A program made the translations under genes and the position numbers. A stretch of DNA of 64,000 nucleotides from JABSQH01 sp965230015. Its GTDB lineage: Bacteria; Actinomycetota; Acidimicrobiia; Acidimicrobiales; Ilumatobacteraceae. Of this stretch, positions 26,358 to 34,539 are shown piece after piece. Every line of letters starts with the position of its first letter. Within the stretch, counting starts at the first letter, position 1. The notes beneath the pieces were generated by a model, which saw nothing but the letters and a program-made list of their open reading frames with translations, had not been told where the DNA came from and made no database searches. The DNA is taken from NCBI GenBank assembly GCA_965230015.1, contig CBDDKF010000002.1, positions 620,001-684,000 of the forward strand, written 5' to 3'.

Positions 26358-27653
26358 TCAGCCGATAGCCAGCTCGCTGTGGCGCGTCACGCGCAGTCTC
26401 GTGGGGCCGCGGAACGTGGAGAGCTGCTTCCACGTTACATCCGCTCGATCGATGGTGTAGTCGCCGAACTCGTCGACGATCGCGGGGAGCGCGACGCGAA
26501 GTTCCAGTCGGGCGAGTGCCGCCCCGAGGCAGTGGTGAATGCCGTGGCCGAACGAGATGGGCCGCGGATCGGGGCGGTGGACGCGCAGCTCGGTCGGATG
26601 GTCGAAACGTCGCGGGTCGCGGTTGGCGGCACCGAGCTCGACGAAGATGTTCGATCCCGCCGGGATCGTGACGTTTGCGATCTCGATGTCGTCGTCGGCT
26701 CTGCGCAGCGCGATCTGCACGGATGTGTCGTAGCGGATGAGTTCTTCGATGGCGTTGTCCCAGAGCGACGGGTCGCGCCGCAGAAGAGCTCGCTGTTCGG
26801 GATGTGCTGCAAGCGCCACGACCGCGTTGCCGAGCAGCCCGTCGGTCGTTTCGTGGCCGGCGAACATCAGCATCCCGACCATCGTCACGAGCTCGTCGCG
26901 GTCGAGCTGCGCGCCATCGTCCTCGGCGTGCACGAGTGCGGTGAGGAGGTCGTCGCGCGGGTCGGCGCGTCGCTGATCTGCAAGGGCGCCGATGTACGAG
27001 TGAAGATCGGCGATGGCCGCGTCGACTCGTGCGGGGTCCATTCGCTGGAACGGGCTGAAGAGCTTGGTGATCTCGTCGGAGATCTTCCTGATCCACGTCC
27101 GCCGTTCGGCCGGGATGCCGAGCAGTTCGCTGATGATCGTGATCGGCAACGGCGAGATGATGGCAGGCACGAGATCGGGTGTGCGCTCGCTTCGGGTTGC
27201 GACGAGCATGGAGTCGACGAGTTCGGCAACGACGGGTTCGAGTCGCCGAACATGTTGGGGCGAGAACGCAGACGCCACGAGACGGCGCAGGCGGGTGTGT
27301 TCCGGCGGGTCGACGACGATCAGCACCTTCGACAGAAACTCGACGGTCTGTTGCGACAGTCGGCGACGTGAGGGGCCGGCGAGGAAGATGTTGACCTGGC
27401 TGCTGACCGACACCGACGGCGACGCCAGGGTCGTGCGGGCCTCGTCGTATCCGATGACAACCCAGGCCTGGTTGCGCTTCGAGAAGAACACCGGGCCCTT
27501 CGTGTGGATCTCGTCGATCGTCGAGTAGGGCTCACGGCTGGCCGACGCCTCGAACGGGTTGCCCTCCTTTGAGAACCGGAACACCTGGCGGCTGATCCGT
27601 GGGTGATTGGCGAGGAAACGAAGCGTCGGGATCACGATCTGCTCTGACTGCAC
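26358..27653 (-). CDS. Cytochrome P450
   Basis: A heme monooxygenase of about 431 residues. Motifs in order: the I-helix oxygen-activation sequence MLMFAGHETTDGLLGNAV, the ExxR region AIEELIRYD, and the heme loop ISFGHGIHHCLGAALARLEL with its Cys ligand. PRRRLSQQTVEFL and VDPPEHTRLRRLVASAFSP fit the B/C-helix region of bacterial CYPs. GTG 27653 has a CAGGAG Shine-Dalgarno 6 nt upstream; ATG 27752 is in frame but nearly abuts the divergent TetR gene. The TetR probably controls it. Substrate and redox partners are not encoded nearby. Confidence 0.9.
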   Translation of the reverse strand: MQSEQIVIPTLRFLANHPRISRQVFRFSKEGNPFEASASREPYSTIDEIHTKGPVFFSKRNQAWVVIGYDEARTTLASPSVSVSSQVNIFLAGPSRRRLSQQTVEFLSKVLIVVDPPEHTRLRRLVASAFSPQHVRRLEPVVAELVDSMLVATRSERTPDLVPAIISPLPITIISELLGIPAERRTWIRKISDEITKLFSPFQRMDPARVDAAIADLHSYIGALADQRRADPRDDLLTALVHAEDDGAQLDRDELVTMVGMLMFAGHETTDGLLGNAVVALAAHPEQRALLRRDPSLWDNAIEELIRYDTSVQIALRRADDDIEIANVTIPAGSNIFVELGAANRDPRRFDHPTELRVHRPDPRPISFGHGIHHCLGAALARLELRVALPAIVDEFGDYTIDRADVTWKQLSTFRGPTRLRVTRHSELAIG

Positions 27654-27704
27654 GTGCTGCTCCTGCGATGCGACGACGGCTGGTTGCCATCGAGAGACAC
27701 TAAC

Positions 27705-27716
27705 GTATTCAGATAC
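27705..27716. promoter_or_regulatory. Candidate operator between P450 and tetR
   Basis: GTAT-TCAG-ATAC is a short inverted repeat in an unusually A/T-rich stretch between the divergent P450 and TetR genes. Half-sites are only 4 bp, so the call is weak. Confidence 0.25.
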
Positions 27717-27740
27717 AGAGTCGTCTTTCAAGTCGCTTTG

Positions 27741-27746
27741 TATGCT
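27741..27746 (+). promoter_or_regulatory. -10 element of tetR (P450-associated)
   Basis: TATGCT, 8 nt before the ATG at 27755; leaderless pattern. Confidence 0.55.
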
Positions 27747-27754
27747 CGCCATCG

Positions 27755-28390
27755 ATGACCGACGCAGGACGGCTACGCCTCACACGAGTCGAACAGCGGG
27801 AACAAACCGTCTCCCGCCTCCTCGACGCCGCAGCGGAGCTGTTCGATCAGAACGGGATCGCCGAGACGTCGATCGAGGAGATCGCGGAGACCGCCGGCTA
27901 TTCGCGTGGCGCGTTCTACTCGAACTTTGACGACAAGGATTCGCTCGTCCTACGGCTCATCGAGCGCGAGCAGAACCGCGCGATCGAGCAGACGAACGCG
28001 ATCGTCGACGCAGCAACCGACGGTGACGAGATGTTCCAGCGACTGCTCGAGTGGACGGTCACTCTGGGCGACCGGGGCACGCCCATCGGCATCGAGTACG
28101 TGCTGTACGCGTCGCGGAATCCAGAGTTGCGTCCGCGCATGAAGCAACTCAGCGATCGCCTCCTCGCCCAACACGCCCATCTCGCCCGATCTCATCACGC
28201 CATGCTCGACGTCGACATGCCGATCACCCCCGAGGACGCCGGCAAGATCATGTTGGGCCTCTCCGAGGGGTACGCGCTCCTCCGATTGAGCGATCCCGAG
28301 ACCTACCCGCAATCGCTGTGGAGCGAAACCATCGCGTTTCTCACCGAGGCGGTGCTCGCACTCGCTGAGAAGCGCGCTCGCGAGGACTGA
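27755..28390 (+). CDS. TetR-family transcriptional regulator
   Basis: A 211-residue TetR repressor: RLLDAAAELFDQNGIAETSI forms the first helices and EEIAETAGYSRGAFYSNFDD is the recognition module typical of the TetR_N domain. The C-terminal domain (LLAQHAHLARSHHAMLDVD, MLGLSEGYALLRLSDPETY) resembles TetR_C_6-type regulators of lipid or xenobiotic genes. It is divergent from the cytochrome P450 gene with about 100 bp between starts, so it is the probable P450 repressor and autoregulator. A symmetric hairpin follows 6 nt after the stop. Confidence 0.92.
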   Translation: MTDAGRLRLTRVEQREQTVSRLLDAAAELFDQNGIAETSIEEIAETAGYSRGAFYSNFDDKDSLVLRLIEREQNRAIEQTNAIVDAATDGDEMFQRLLEWTVTLGDRGTPIGIEYVLYASRNPELRPRMKQLSDRLLAQHAHLARSHHAMLDVDMPITPEDAGKIMLGLSEGYALLRLSDPETYPQSLWSETIAFLTEAVLALAEKRARED

Positions 28391-28396
28391 CGCGCA

Positions 28397-28417
28397 CCGA
28401 TCGTCGAACACGATCGG
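28397..28417 (+). terminator. Hairpin after tetR
   Basis: CCGATCGT and ACGATCGG form a perfect 8-bp stem around the loop CGAAC, directly after the TetR stop. There is no T-tract, so rho-independent strength is uncertain. Confidence 0.5.
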
Positions 28418-28568
28418 CAGACAGCCATCAGCTCCCTGCGGTGCACCCGGGGTCGTCTCCGTTGTGCTTCTTCGGAGCGACCTGTGCGCGCTCGCTGTCG
28501 AGACCCTGGCCGCCCTCGCCGCCGTAACTCGTTGTGCCAGGTGTCGGTCCCCGTGGGAGCGTTGATCG

Positions 28569-29117
28569 ATGAGCCGAGAGTCTTGTGACGTTGCGATTCG
28601 CGTCGAGGCGCCAAAGGACTACGACGCGATCCGTCGTCTGGTGAGGGCCGCGTTCGAATCGGACGTCGAGGCCGACCTCGTCGATCGGATTCGAGCGTCC
28701 CCGGAGTACGTCGCCGAGATGGCCCTCGTCGCCCACGTCGATGGTGAACCCGTCGGACATGTGATGGTGAGCGGCGCGCAGCTCCGCCACTCCAACGGAG
28801 ACCGCCCGATCAGCATGCTCTCGCCGCTCGCGGTGCGTCCCGACCGCCAGCGCCAAGGCGTCGGTGCCGCTCTCGTCGAAACGGTGCTCGCCGTCGCGGA
28901 CGAGCGCGGCGAACCGCTCGTCATCCTGGAGGGGAACCCTGCGTACTACTCGCGTTTCGGGTTCGAGCACGCCGCCGTCCACGGCATCGAGATCCATCTG
29001 CCCGACTGGGCGCCGCCAGAAGCAGCCCAGGTGAAGCGGCTAGCAGCCTTCGATTCAGGCGATCAGACCCTGACAGGAACAGTGGTCTACCCACCTGCGT
29101 TCGACGGCGTCGGATAG
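28569..29117 (+). CDS. GNAT-family N-acetyltransferase
   Basis: A 182-residue acetyl-CoA-dependent acetyltransferase of the YhbS-like group: VAIRVEAPKDYDAIRRLVRA starts the fold, MLSPLAVRPDRQRQGVGAAL is strand 4 and the acetyl-CoA pyrophosphate loop (RQGVGA), and GNPAYYSRFGFEHAAVHGI is the C-terminal signature of this subgroup. The substrate is not predictable. No coupling to neighbours is seen. Confidence 0.85.
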   Translation: MSRESCDVAIRVEAPKDYDAIRRLVRAAFESDVEADLVDRIRASPEYVAEMALVAHVDGEPVGHVMVSGAQLRHSNGDRPISMLSPLAVRPDRQRQGVGAALVETVLAVADERGEPLVILEGNPAYYSRFGFEHAAVHGIEIHLPDWAPPEAAQVKRLAAFDSGDQTLTGTVVYPPAFDGVG

Positions 29118-29248
29118 CCCACGGACCTCGGTCGCACGGTCGACGAATCACGCGCATCGCCTCAGAGGCCGGTGCGGCATCACGGCGCGGCATGACGTCG
29201 GGCGCCGGTCAGCGCGGACGTCCGGCGGTGTGGAGCTTGGAACGTCTA

Positions 29249-29539
29249 CTAGAACAACGCGCCGGCGACGGCCGCGGCCGCCCCCCAGACGCCAATCGAG
29301 ACCGACGCCTCCGTCGAGGTGTGGCCCCCGCCGGCGACGGAGTTCATCTCGTCGTCGGTCAGCTCGCCGTGGGCCGAACGATGGAGGACCTCACTCACGT
29401 GCGTCAGCTTCACATCTTCGTACCCCTCGGTGATGAGGATCGTTCGACGTTCGTCTGCCGATCCGCTCTCGAGTTTGTTGCGGAAGTCGGAGTCGGATGC
29501 GACCCGTTGGAGGAGATCGAGGGCTCTGTTCGTCGACAT
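29249..29539 (-). CDS. Nif11-type leader peptide (candidate RiPP precursor)
   Basis: A 96-residue precursor-like peptide. Residues 1-71 match the Nif11 leader domain: MSTNRALDLLQRVASDSDFR, ITEGYEDV, and ELTDDEMNSVAGG ending in the double-glycine cleavage site at 70-71. The remaining 25 residues would be the core: a polar start (HTSTEAS) then a hydrophobic Gly/Ala/Val-rich tail ending AVAGALF, with no Cys. ATG 29539 follows GGAG; an upstream in-frame ATG (29593) would add 18 basic residues. No lanthipeptide synthetase, radical-SAM enzyme or C39-peptidase transporter is encoded in the window, so it is an orphan here. A second Nif11 peptide lies at 36806. Confidence 0.8.
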   Translation of the reverse strand: MSTNRALDLLQRVASDSDFRNKLESGSADERRTILITEGYEDVKLTHVSEVLHRSAHGELTDDEMNSVAGGGHTSTEASVSIGVWGAAAAVAGALF

Positions 29540-29644
29540 GTCGCTCCAGTCGTTCGCTACCACGAGGCGCCGGGCCGTCCGAAACATCTTCATCTCGCTC
29601 GGGCCACTGCGAAGCTAGCACCGCACACGCCCAGCCGACTGCCG

Positions 29645-29650
29645 TACCGT
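29645..29650 (+). promoter_or_regulatory. -10 element of the nucleotidyltransferase-like gene
   Basis: TACCGT, 7 nt before GTG 29658. An in-frame GTG at 29649 overlaps the hexamer and is therefore not used as the start. Confidence 0.5.
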
Positions 29651-29657
29651 GGCCACC

Positions 29658-30227
29658 GTGCTCGACCCGACGAGCCAACCCCGCCTAGACCTGGCGGAGA
29701 CGCTCGACGCGCTGACGCGCCATCGCGTGCGTTGGGTTCTGGCGGGATCACTCGTGTTGGTTGCGCACGGCGCGGACTTCACCCCGGGCGACATCGACAT
29801 CGTTCCCGCGCTCGACGAGAACAATCTGCTGGCAGTTGCGCAACTGCTGAACGACGTTGACGCGATCCCTGCCCACCGACCCGAGTGGAAAGCGTGCCCA
29901 CCCCTGGAGTGGCATCGCACCTGGTCCCCGCAACCGGCAACGATCGACAACCTTGATCACTTGTTCGTGACCACAATCGGCATGATCGACATCGTCCCTC
30001 GTCTCTGCGGCACCTACGACGACCTCGTCCAGCACGCCATCCCACTCGACGTGAACGGCAGTGAGGTACTCGTTGCCGATCCCTTGACGATGCTCGCTCG
30101 CATGGAAGCAGCGGGACGCCGAAGCAAGGACCAATCGCGGAGCCTGGCGATCGAACAAGTTCGCAACGCGCTCACCCGAGGCGAACACACCTTGCGCGGC
30201 CTCGATCACCTCACCACCAACCCATAG
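29658..30227 (+). CDS. Nucleotidyltransferase-fold protein
   Basis: A 189-residue protein with the start of a nucleotidyltransferase domain: RVRWVLAGSLVLVAHGADFT followed by PGDIDIVPALD, giving the G-S and D-x-D metal-binding pattern of the Pol-beta superfamily. TTIGMIDIVPRLCG could provide the third Asp. C-terminal LTMLARMEAAGRRSKDQSRS resembles the helical tail of AbiEii-like and MNT-like proteins. Such proteins can be antitoxins, toxins or tRNA and antibiotic nucleotidylyltransferases; no HEPN or AbiEi partner is adjacent, so the role is open. Confidence 0.65.
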   Translation: MLDPTSQPRLDLAETLDALTRHRVRWVLAGSLVLVAHGADFTPGDIDIVPALDENNLLAVAQLLNDVDAIPAHRPEWKACPPLEWHRTWSPQPATIDNLDHLFVTTIGMIDIVPRLCGTYDDLVQHAIPLDVNGSEVLVADPLTMLARMEAAGRRSKDQSRSLAIEQVRNALTRGEHTLRGLDHLTTNP

Positions 30228-30333
30228 CGACGCAACGATCGCCCTGCGTACCGGGCCGCTCGCCGGCCACCACTCTGTCGCGGCCCGCGTCGACCGCATT
30301 CGAGCAACTCGAGAGTGCTTGCTCTCGCGAGGA

Positions 30334-31242
30334 TCAGAAGAGGGGACTCTTCGGATCGAAGAGCAGGACCGCCTCGGCTTCCTCGAACGGGTCGTTCATC
30401 GCCGACGTCTCGAGGTAGGTCATGAAGACGCGGTCGACCGGGACGTCCCGGGCGAGGAGCATTCGTTGGACGCCCGTGCGGGTGGTGTCGAAATGACTCT
30501 CGGCCACCGTGCGCGAGAAGGTCCACGATACGAACGAGGTACTGCGCAAGAGGTCGACTGGCTCGGTCATGGACGTGCCGCGATACAGAGTGAGGTCCGA
30601 GTGACCGAGCCTGGCGAACATGGCGCGGACGAAGCCGAGCCGGGCCTCGATGTGCCGGATACGTCTGGCTCGGTCCCAGGGGGATTCGAAGGTCGCTGGG
30701 TCTCGAACGATCTTGCCGGTGTACGGAGCAAGCCCCATCTGAGCGAGCACGATCCGGTGGCCCTTGACCACTTCGCCGGCCCGCGGATGCGAGACGTACT
30801 GGCGACTGAACGCCGCCTCGATGTCGTCGACCTGTCGATGCGACATGTACGCCATGAGATCCCCGTACAGGCGTGGGTCGCCCCTCCGCTGCTCGGGAGC
30901 AGGAACGTTGCCACCTGCCGCGAAGAACGACGACTCGTGTTCGAGCCATGTCTCCGCCTGGCGCTGCTCGACCTCCAGCCGTGCTGCGGTCGCACGGCGC
31001 TGGTCTAGGTCACACTCGATCTCCACGTGTCGATCGAGCCGCTCGACCACCGGCAGATACTCCGCGATCGCTGACGGATCCGCGCGTTTCGCCTGACGCT
31101 CGAACTGATACCGGTCCACCTCTTCGAAGGGGATGTCCCAGAAGGCGCCGGCATCTTCGAATGCATCGACACGCATCGTGAAGAATCCAACATCGGTGCG
31201 GACTGCGACGATCGTCACCGGCGTCCGCCGCGGATCGAGCAT
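30334..31242 (-). CDS. Probable ADP-ribosyltransferase-fold protein
   Basis: A 302-residue protein. Its C-terminal third shows the R-S-E pattern of arginine-type ADP-ribosyltransferases: DLTLYRGTSM (Arg near 221), LLRSTSFVSWTFSRTVAESH (STS), RMLLARDVPVDRVFMTYLET and a final PFEEAEAVLLFDP (E288-A-E290). The spacing after the second Glu differs by one residue from the common ExEVLL form. The N-terminal region has PVTIVAVRTDVGFFTMRVDA, a strand-rich part, and a charged helical middle (ERQAKRADPSAIAEYLP). No signal peptide or immunity gene is evident. ATG 31242 has a GAGG ahead. Function is inferred from motifs only. Confidence 0.55.
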   Translation of the reverse strand: MLDPRRTPVTIVAVRTDVGFFTMRVDAFEDAGAFWDIPFEEVDRYQFERQAKRADPSAIAEYLPVVERLDRHVEIECDLDQRRATAARLEVEQRQAETWLEHESSFFAAGGNVPAPEQRRGDPRLYGDLMAYMSHRQVDDIEAAFSRQYVSHPRAGEVVKGHRIVLAQMGLAPYTGKIVRDPATFESPWDRARRIRHIEARLGFVRAMFARLGHSDLTLYRGTSMTEPVDLLRSTSFVSWTFSRTVAESHFDTTRTGVQRMLLARDVPVDRVFMTYLETSAMNDPFEEAEAVLLFDPKSPLF

Positions 31243-31392
31243 CCGACCTCGATTCCCAACCACGAGGTGAGAAAGAGTCCCGGCTCGAACGCGGAGTCCG
31301 GAGCTGCATCAGGATCGGACTGGTAGATCGACATCATGCAGCTCCCGTCAGCCCGTCGCAGTCGACACGCACCGAACTCTGCGCCACGGGAT

Positions 31393-31734
31393 TCATCCGA
31401 TGTCGAGAATCACGGCGACGGTCTCTCGGATCTGCAACAGCGTGACCGGCCCGACGTTTCCTCGACTGTTTGCGACGCGCTGCGGCGCGACCGCACGAAG
31501 GTGTTGGCACTGTGCGGCCGAGGTAGAAGCCAACCCGTTGGCAGGGTCGGCCTCGATCACGATCTCGGAGTGGAACCGCCGAACAGTGCTGGTCAACGGC
31601 ACGACGTGGAGCACGCTCGGCTGGGCGTCGAGAATGCGCTGAGCCGTGATGATGACGGCCGGATGCACGAATCCCGCTTCCCGGCCCTCAGGTTGGCCGA
31701 GGTCGAGGTCGACAACGTCACCCGAGGTCTGCAT
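31393..31734 (-). CDS. PemK/MazF-like endoribonuclease toxin
   Basis: A 113-residue toxin-like protein: SGDVVDLDLGQPEGREAGFV matches the first strands of MazF/PemK folds, PAVIITAQRILD and VLHVVPLTSTVRR the next core strands, and HLRAVAPQRVAN and VTLLQIRETVAVIL the C-terminal strand and helix. The family cuts mRNA at short sequences. Its ATG overlaps the last 17 nt of the antitoxin gene and is preceded by GAGG, so the pair is translationally coupled. The longer open frame upstream only reads through the antitoxin gene. Confidence 0.75.
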   Translation of the reverse strand: MQTSGDVVDLDLGQPEGREAGFVHPAVIITAQRILDAQPSVLHVVPLTSTVRRFHSEIVIEADPANGLASTSAAQCQHLRAVAPQRVANSRGNVGPVTLLQIRETVAVILDIG

Positions 31735-31912
31735 CGAGCCAGCCATCCTCGCCGGCCTGCAAGGGCGCTCGGAGCTGGCGCCCGATGTGGTCCTGGCGAA
31801 GTGCGCGCACGGCGAGCGCAACGGTGTTGCCGACGGTGGTGTCGAACTCGGCAGCGAGCCGCTTGAGCTCTTCGTGAGTGGCACCGTCGATTCGAACACT
31901 CGTGCTGTGCAT
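31718..31912 (-). CDS. Ribbon-helix-helix antitoxin
   Basis: A 64-residue protein of ribbon-helix-helix layout: strand STSVRIDGATHEELKRLAAE, helix 1, and then FDTTVGNTVALAVRAL as the second helix, followed by an acidic tail (GEDGWLDADLG) that could bind the toxin. It precedes and overlaps the MazF-like gene, as in many type II toxin-antitoxin modules. The ATG is 7 nt after TATGCT, so the operon message is probably leaderless and likely self-repressed. Confidence 0.75.
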   Translation of the reverse strand: MHSTSVRIDGATHEELKRLAAEFDTTVGNTVALAVRALRQDHIGRQLRAPLQAGEDGWLDADLG

Positions 31913-31919
31913 GCAAATC

Positions 31920-31925
31920 AGCATA
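31920..31925 (-). promoter_or_regulatory. -10 element of the toxin-antitoxin operon
   Basis: TATGCT on the minus strand, 7 nt before the antitoxin ATG at 31912. Confidence 0.55.
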
Positions 31926-31943
31926 CAAACCCACATTGTGTGG

Positions 31944-33314
31944 TCAGCCCACCGCGGGTGGGCGGCGGTCGAGCCATCCGAGCCGTGGTTGAAGGTCGGC
32001 GGCAAGGCCGAGGAGCAGTTCGTCGGCGCCTGGGCGTCCGACGAGTTGCACGCCCACTGGGAGCCCCTCGTCGGTCCAACCACCGGGGACGACTACCGCT
32101 GGTTGACCCGTGAAGCTGAACGGTGCGGCGAACATCCCGGTATGCATCGGTGCGTCGTCACCGAGCGTCCACGCCGGTTGCAGCATGACCGGGCTCAGCA
32201 GCACGTCGTGACCGTCGTCCCACCAATCGGCGACCGGTGCCATCACAGATGCAGCACGCTCGAGCGCCGCGTCGACGTCACGCTTCGGCAGCGCCCGACC
32301 ACGATCGGCCAGAGCGAGCACCTCGTCGCTGACGTCGCCGGCTTGGCACGGCCGCCCGAGCTGTTGTGCAAGCCACTCCACCTGTCCGGCACGGACCCAT
32401 GGTCCGATCGTGGCCATCGCGGTCCAGAACGGCTCGAACAGCGTGGCGAATGCTGCCGGGAACGACGGCTCGACGTGGTGGCCGAGGTCCGCAAGCGCCG
32501 CGGACACGCGCTCGACAGCTGCCGCGCACGAAGGTGCGACATCGAGTCCGATGATCGGATCCGATTCGACGAAACCGACACGCAGCCGACGGTCCGTTGA
32601 CCAAGCCCGCCCGGCAACGCCCGATCCAACGTGACAGAACAGAGCGATCAGGTCTCGTACGTCGCGTGCAACGACGAACTGCGTCCACAGATCGAGCGGA
32701 TCCGGGGAGCCCGCAGCTGCCGACGACGCGACACGTCCACGACTCGGCTTGAGCGTGACGACGCCACACAGGGACGCCGGAAACCGGAGTGACCCCGAGC
32801 CGTCCGAGCCGTGCGCAATCGGCACCAGGCCTGCTGCCACGGCCGCAGCCGAACCGCCGCTCGACCCGCCAACCGAGCGCGTCAGATCCCACGGGTTCCG
32901 GGTCGGTTCGAAACCGGGGGGTTCCGTGGTGCTCGACGCCGACAACTCCGGACATGCGCTCTTGCCGACGATCACCGCGCCGAGTTCTTCGAATCTGCCA
33001 GCCAACACGGTCGTCGCTTGCGATGTGTGACCACATCGGCGAAGCCCCTGAGTGCCGACCCACAGCGGAGTGCCGGCCAGTTCCTCCCCTGCGTCCTTCA
33101 ACAGCATCGGAACGCCGGCGAATGGCGCATCGAGATCAACCGTGTCGACGCGATCTCGGGCCCGTTCGAACAGCGGGATGACGACGCACGCCAGCTCGGG
33201 GTTCGCCGCCTCGATCCGAGCGATTGCCTCGTCGACGACGTCGACGGGCCGCAGCTCGCCCGACCGGATACGTGCGGCGACCTCAACCCCCGAGAGCCAC
33301 GCCGTCGAATCCAT
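31944..33314 (-). CDS. Amidase signature family hydrolase
   Basis: A 456-residue amidase. GVPMLLKDAGEELAGTPLW contains the catalytic Lys, TRSVGGSSGGSAAAVAAGL the Gly/Ser signature with the cis-Ser, and IAHGSDGSGSLRFPASLCG the nucleophilic Ser region. The C-terminus GLPVGVQLVGRPGADELLL is the usual family ending. Substrates may be amides or nitrile-derived amides; GatA is unlikely because no GatB or GatC is near. A CATGAT hexamer lies 6 nt before the ATG. Confidence 0.88.
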   Translation of the reverse strand: MDSTAWLSGVEVAARIRSGELRPVDVVDEAIARIEAANPELACVVIPLFERARDRVDTVDLDAPFAGVPMLLKDAGEELAGTPLWVGTQGLRRCGHTSQATTVLAGRFEELGAVIVGKSACPELSASSTTEPPGFEPTRNPWDLTRSVGGSSGGSAAAVAAGLVPIAHGSDGSGSLRFPASLCGVVTLKPSRGRVASSAAAGSPDPLDLWTQFVVARDVRDLIALFCHVGSGVAGRAWSTDRRLRVGFVESDPIIGLDVAPSCAAAVERVSAALADLGHHVEPSFPAAFATLFEPFWTAMATIGPWVRAGQVEWLAQQLGRPCQAGDVSDEVLALADRGRALPKRDVDAALERAASVMAPVADWWDDGHDVLLSPVMLQPAWTLGDDAPMHTGMFAAPFSFTGQPAVVVPGGWTDEGLPVGVQLVGRPGADELLLGLAADLQPRLGWLDRRPPAVG

Positions 33315-33320
33315 GGTCCG

Positions 33321-33326
33321 ATCATG
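33321..33326 (-). promoter_or_regulatory. Possible -10 element of the amidase gene
   Basis: CATGAT on the minus strand, 6 nt before the ATG at 33314. It differs from TANNNT at the first position, but the same variant occurs 6 nt before the GTG at 54056. Confidence 0.3.
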
Positions 33327-33448
33327 CCCACCCGGTCACCACGCCCAAGAACCGCACCTCCCAACGACCGAACAGAACGGCATTCCGCACCGACAACAAA
33401 TCTGCTGGGTTGAAGGAACCGAACTATCGGTAGCGGGGTTTTGCGTTC

Positions 33449-34408
33449 ATGAGCCCGAGCGTCCGGGTTGGCCGTGGACCTGTCGCCCTCATCACCGGGC
33501 TCGTATTCACCATCGCTACGGGTCTTGGAGCAGCCCCACCGGCTGCGGCGGTCGACCCACCAACTGCCACCTTGGCCCCCTCCTCGGGCGAGCAAGACCG
33601 CGACTCGACCGACCAGGCGTCCGACACTGGTGCTCGTCAATTCACCCTGCGCATCGTGACGGCGGTGCAGCTCGAGTTTGCCGACAGGTCGAGTTCGCCG
33701 ACCGCGGAGCGCCGCCCGATCGAACCGACGCAGCCGCAGCCGCTCAGCAACCTGGTCGCCATCCTGTACGGCGACAGCCTGTCGTGGGAGTCACGCGACC
33801 ACTTCAGCGCAGCGCTGTCCGGTCAGCCTGAGCTCGCCGTGTACGAGCGAACCTTCGGCGGCACGGCGATCTGCGACTGGTTCGACGAGATGAACCACGA
33901 CCTCGCCTCGCTGCAGCCGGGCGTGGTGGTGGTGCAGTTCAGCGGCAACGCCTTCGGATCATGCATGCGCACCGCCAGCGGTCCCGTCAGAGGAGACGCC
34001 CTCATCGCCAAGTACGCCGCCGACGCAAACGCTGTCGTTTCGCTCTTCGAGGGCACTGGCACCCAGGTGGTGTTCGCCAGCTCCCCGATCGATCGGGACG
34101 AATCGCCGCGAATCGGCCGCATCAACAACGTCTACCGCGATCTCGCCGCCGATCGGCCCCAGGTCGAGTTCGTCGACACTGCCGCATCGGTGCTGAAGCA
34201 CGGCCGGTTCACCGCAACGCTGCCCTGCCTACATGGCGAACCGTGCAGCCCATCGGGCCAGAACGTGGTTCGCTCCCCCGACGGTCTGCACTTCTGCCCA
34301 GTGTTGTACCAGGCCGAACTCGGCGTGACGACTCCCTGTCCGGTGCGGGCGAGCGGCGCGTTCCGGTTCGGCAACGCGCTGGCCCAACCAGTCCTCGACC
34401 GCCTCTGA
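33449..34408 (+). CDS. Secreted SGNH/GDSL-type hydrolase
   Basis: A 319-residue exported esterase-like protein. The N-terminus has a signal peptide (VALITGLVFTIATGLGAAPP). After a low-complexity linker, VAILYGDSLSWESRDHF gives the block I GDS serine, GVVVVQFSGNAFGS the block III Asn, and SPDGLHFCPVLYQ the DxxH of block V. This layout resembles SGNH domains acting on cell-wall glycans or acylated sugars. There are 9 Cys, at least some likely paired (ICDW, SCMR, PCLHGEPC). The partner genes are unclear. Confidence 0.8.
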   Translation: MSPSVRVGRGPVALITGLVFTIATGLGAAPPAAAVDPPTATLAPSSGEQDRDSTDQASDTGARQFTLRIVTAVQLEFADRSSSPTAERRPIEPTQPQPLSNLVAILYGDSLSWESRDHFSAALSGQPELAVYERTFGGTAICDWFDEMNHDLASLQPGVVVVQFSGNAFGSCMRTASGPVRGDALIAKYAADANAVVSLFEGTGTQVVFASSPIDRDESPRIGRINNVYRDLAADRPQVEFVDTAASVLKHGRFTATLPCLHGEPCSPSGQNVVRSPDGLHFCPVLYQAELGVTTPCPVRASGAFRFGNALAQPVLDRL

Positions 34409-34527
34409 ATCGGCGGGGTCACAGTGTCGATCGCAAGCTCGCTCTGCGTTGGCTCGGCAAACCTACGTCGACTCGAGCACACCTCCGTTCGGCGAAACCG
34501 CCCACGGTCGAGGGGGCCGACCGTTCC

Positions 34528-34533
34528 TACCAT
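34528..34533 (+). promoter_or_regulatory. -10 element of the DinB gene
   Basis: TACCAT, 6 nt before the ATG at 34540; it selects this start inside a longer open frame. Confidence 0.5.
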
Positions 34534-34539
34534 TGCCCG

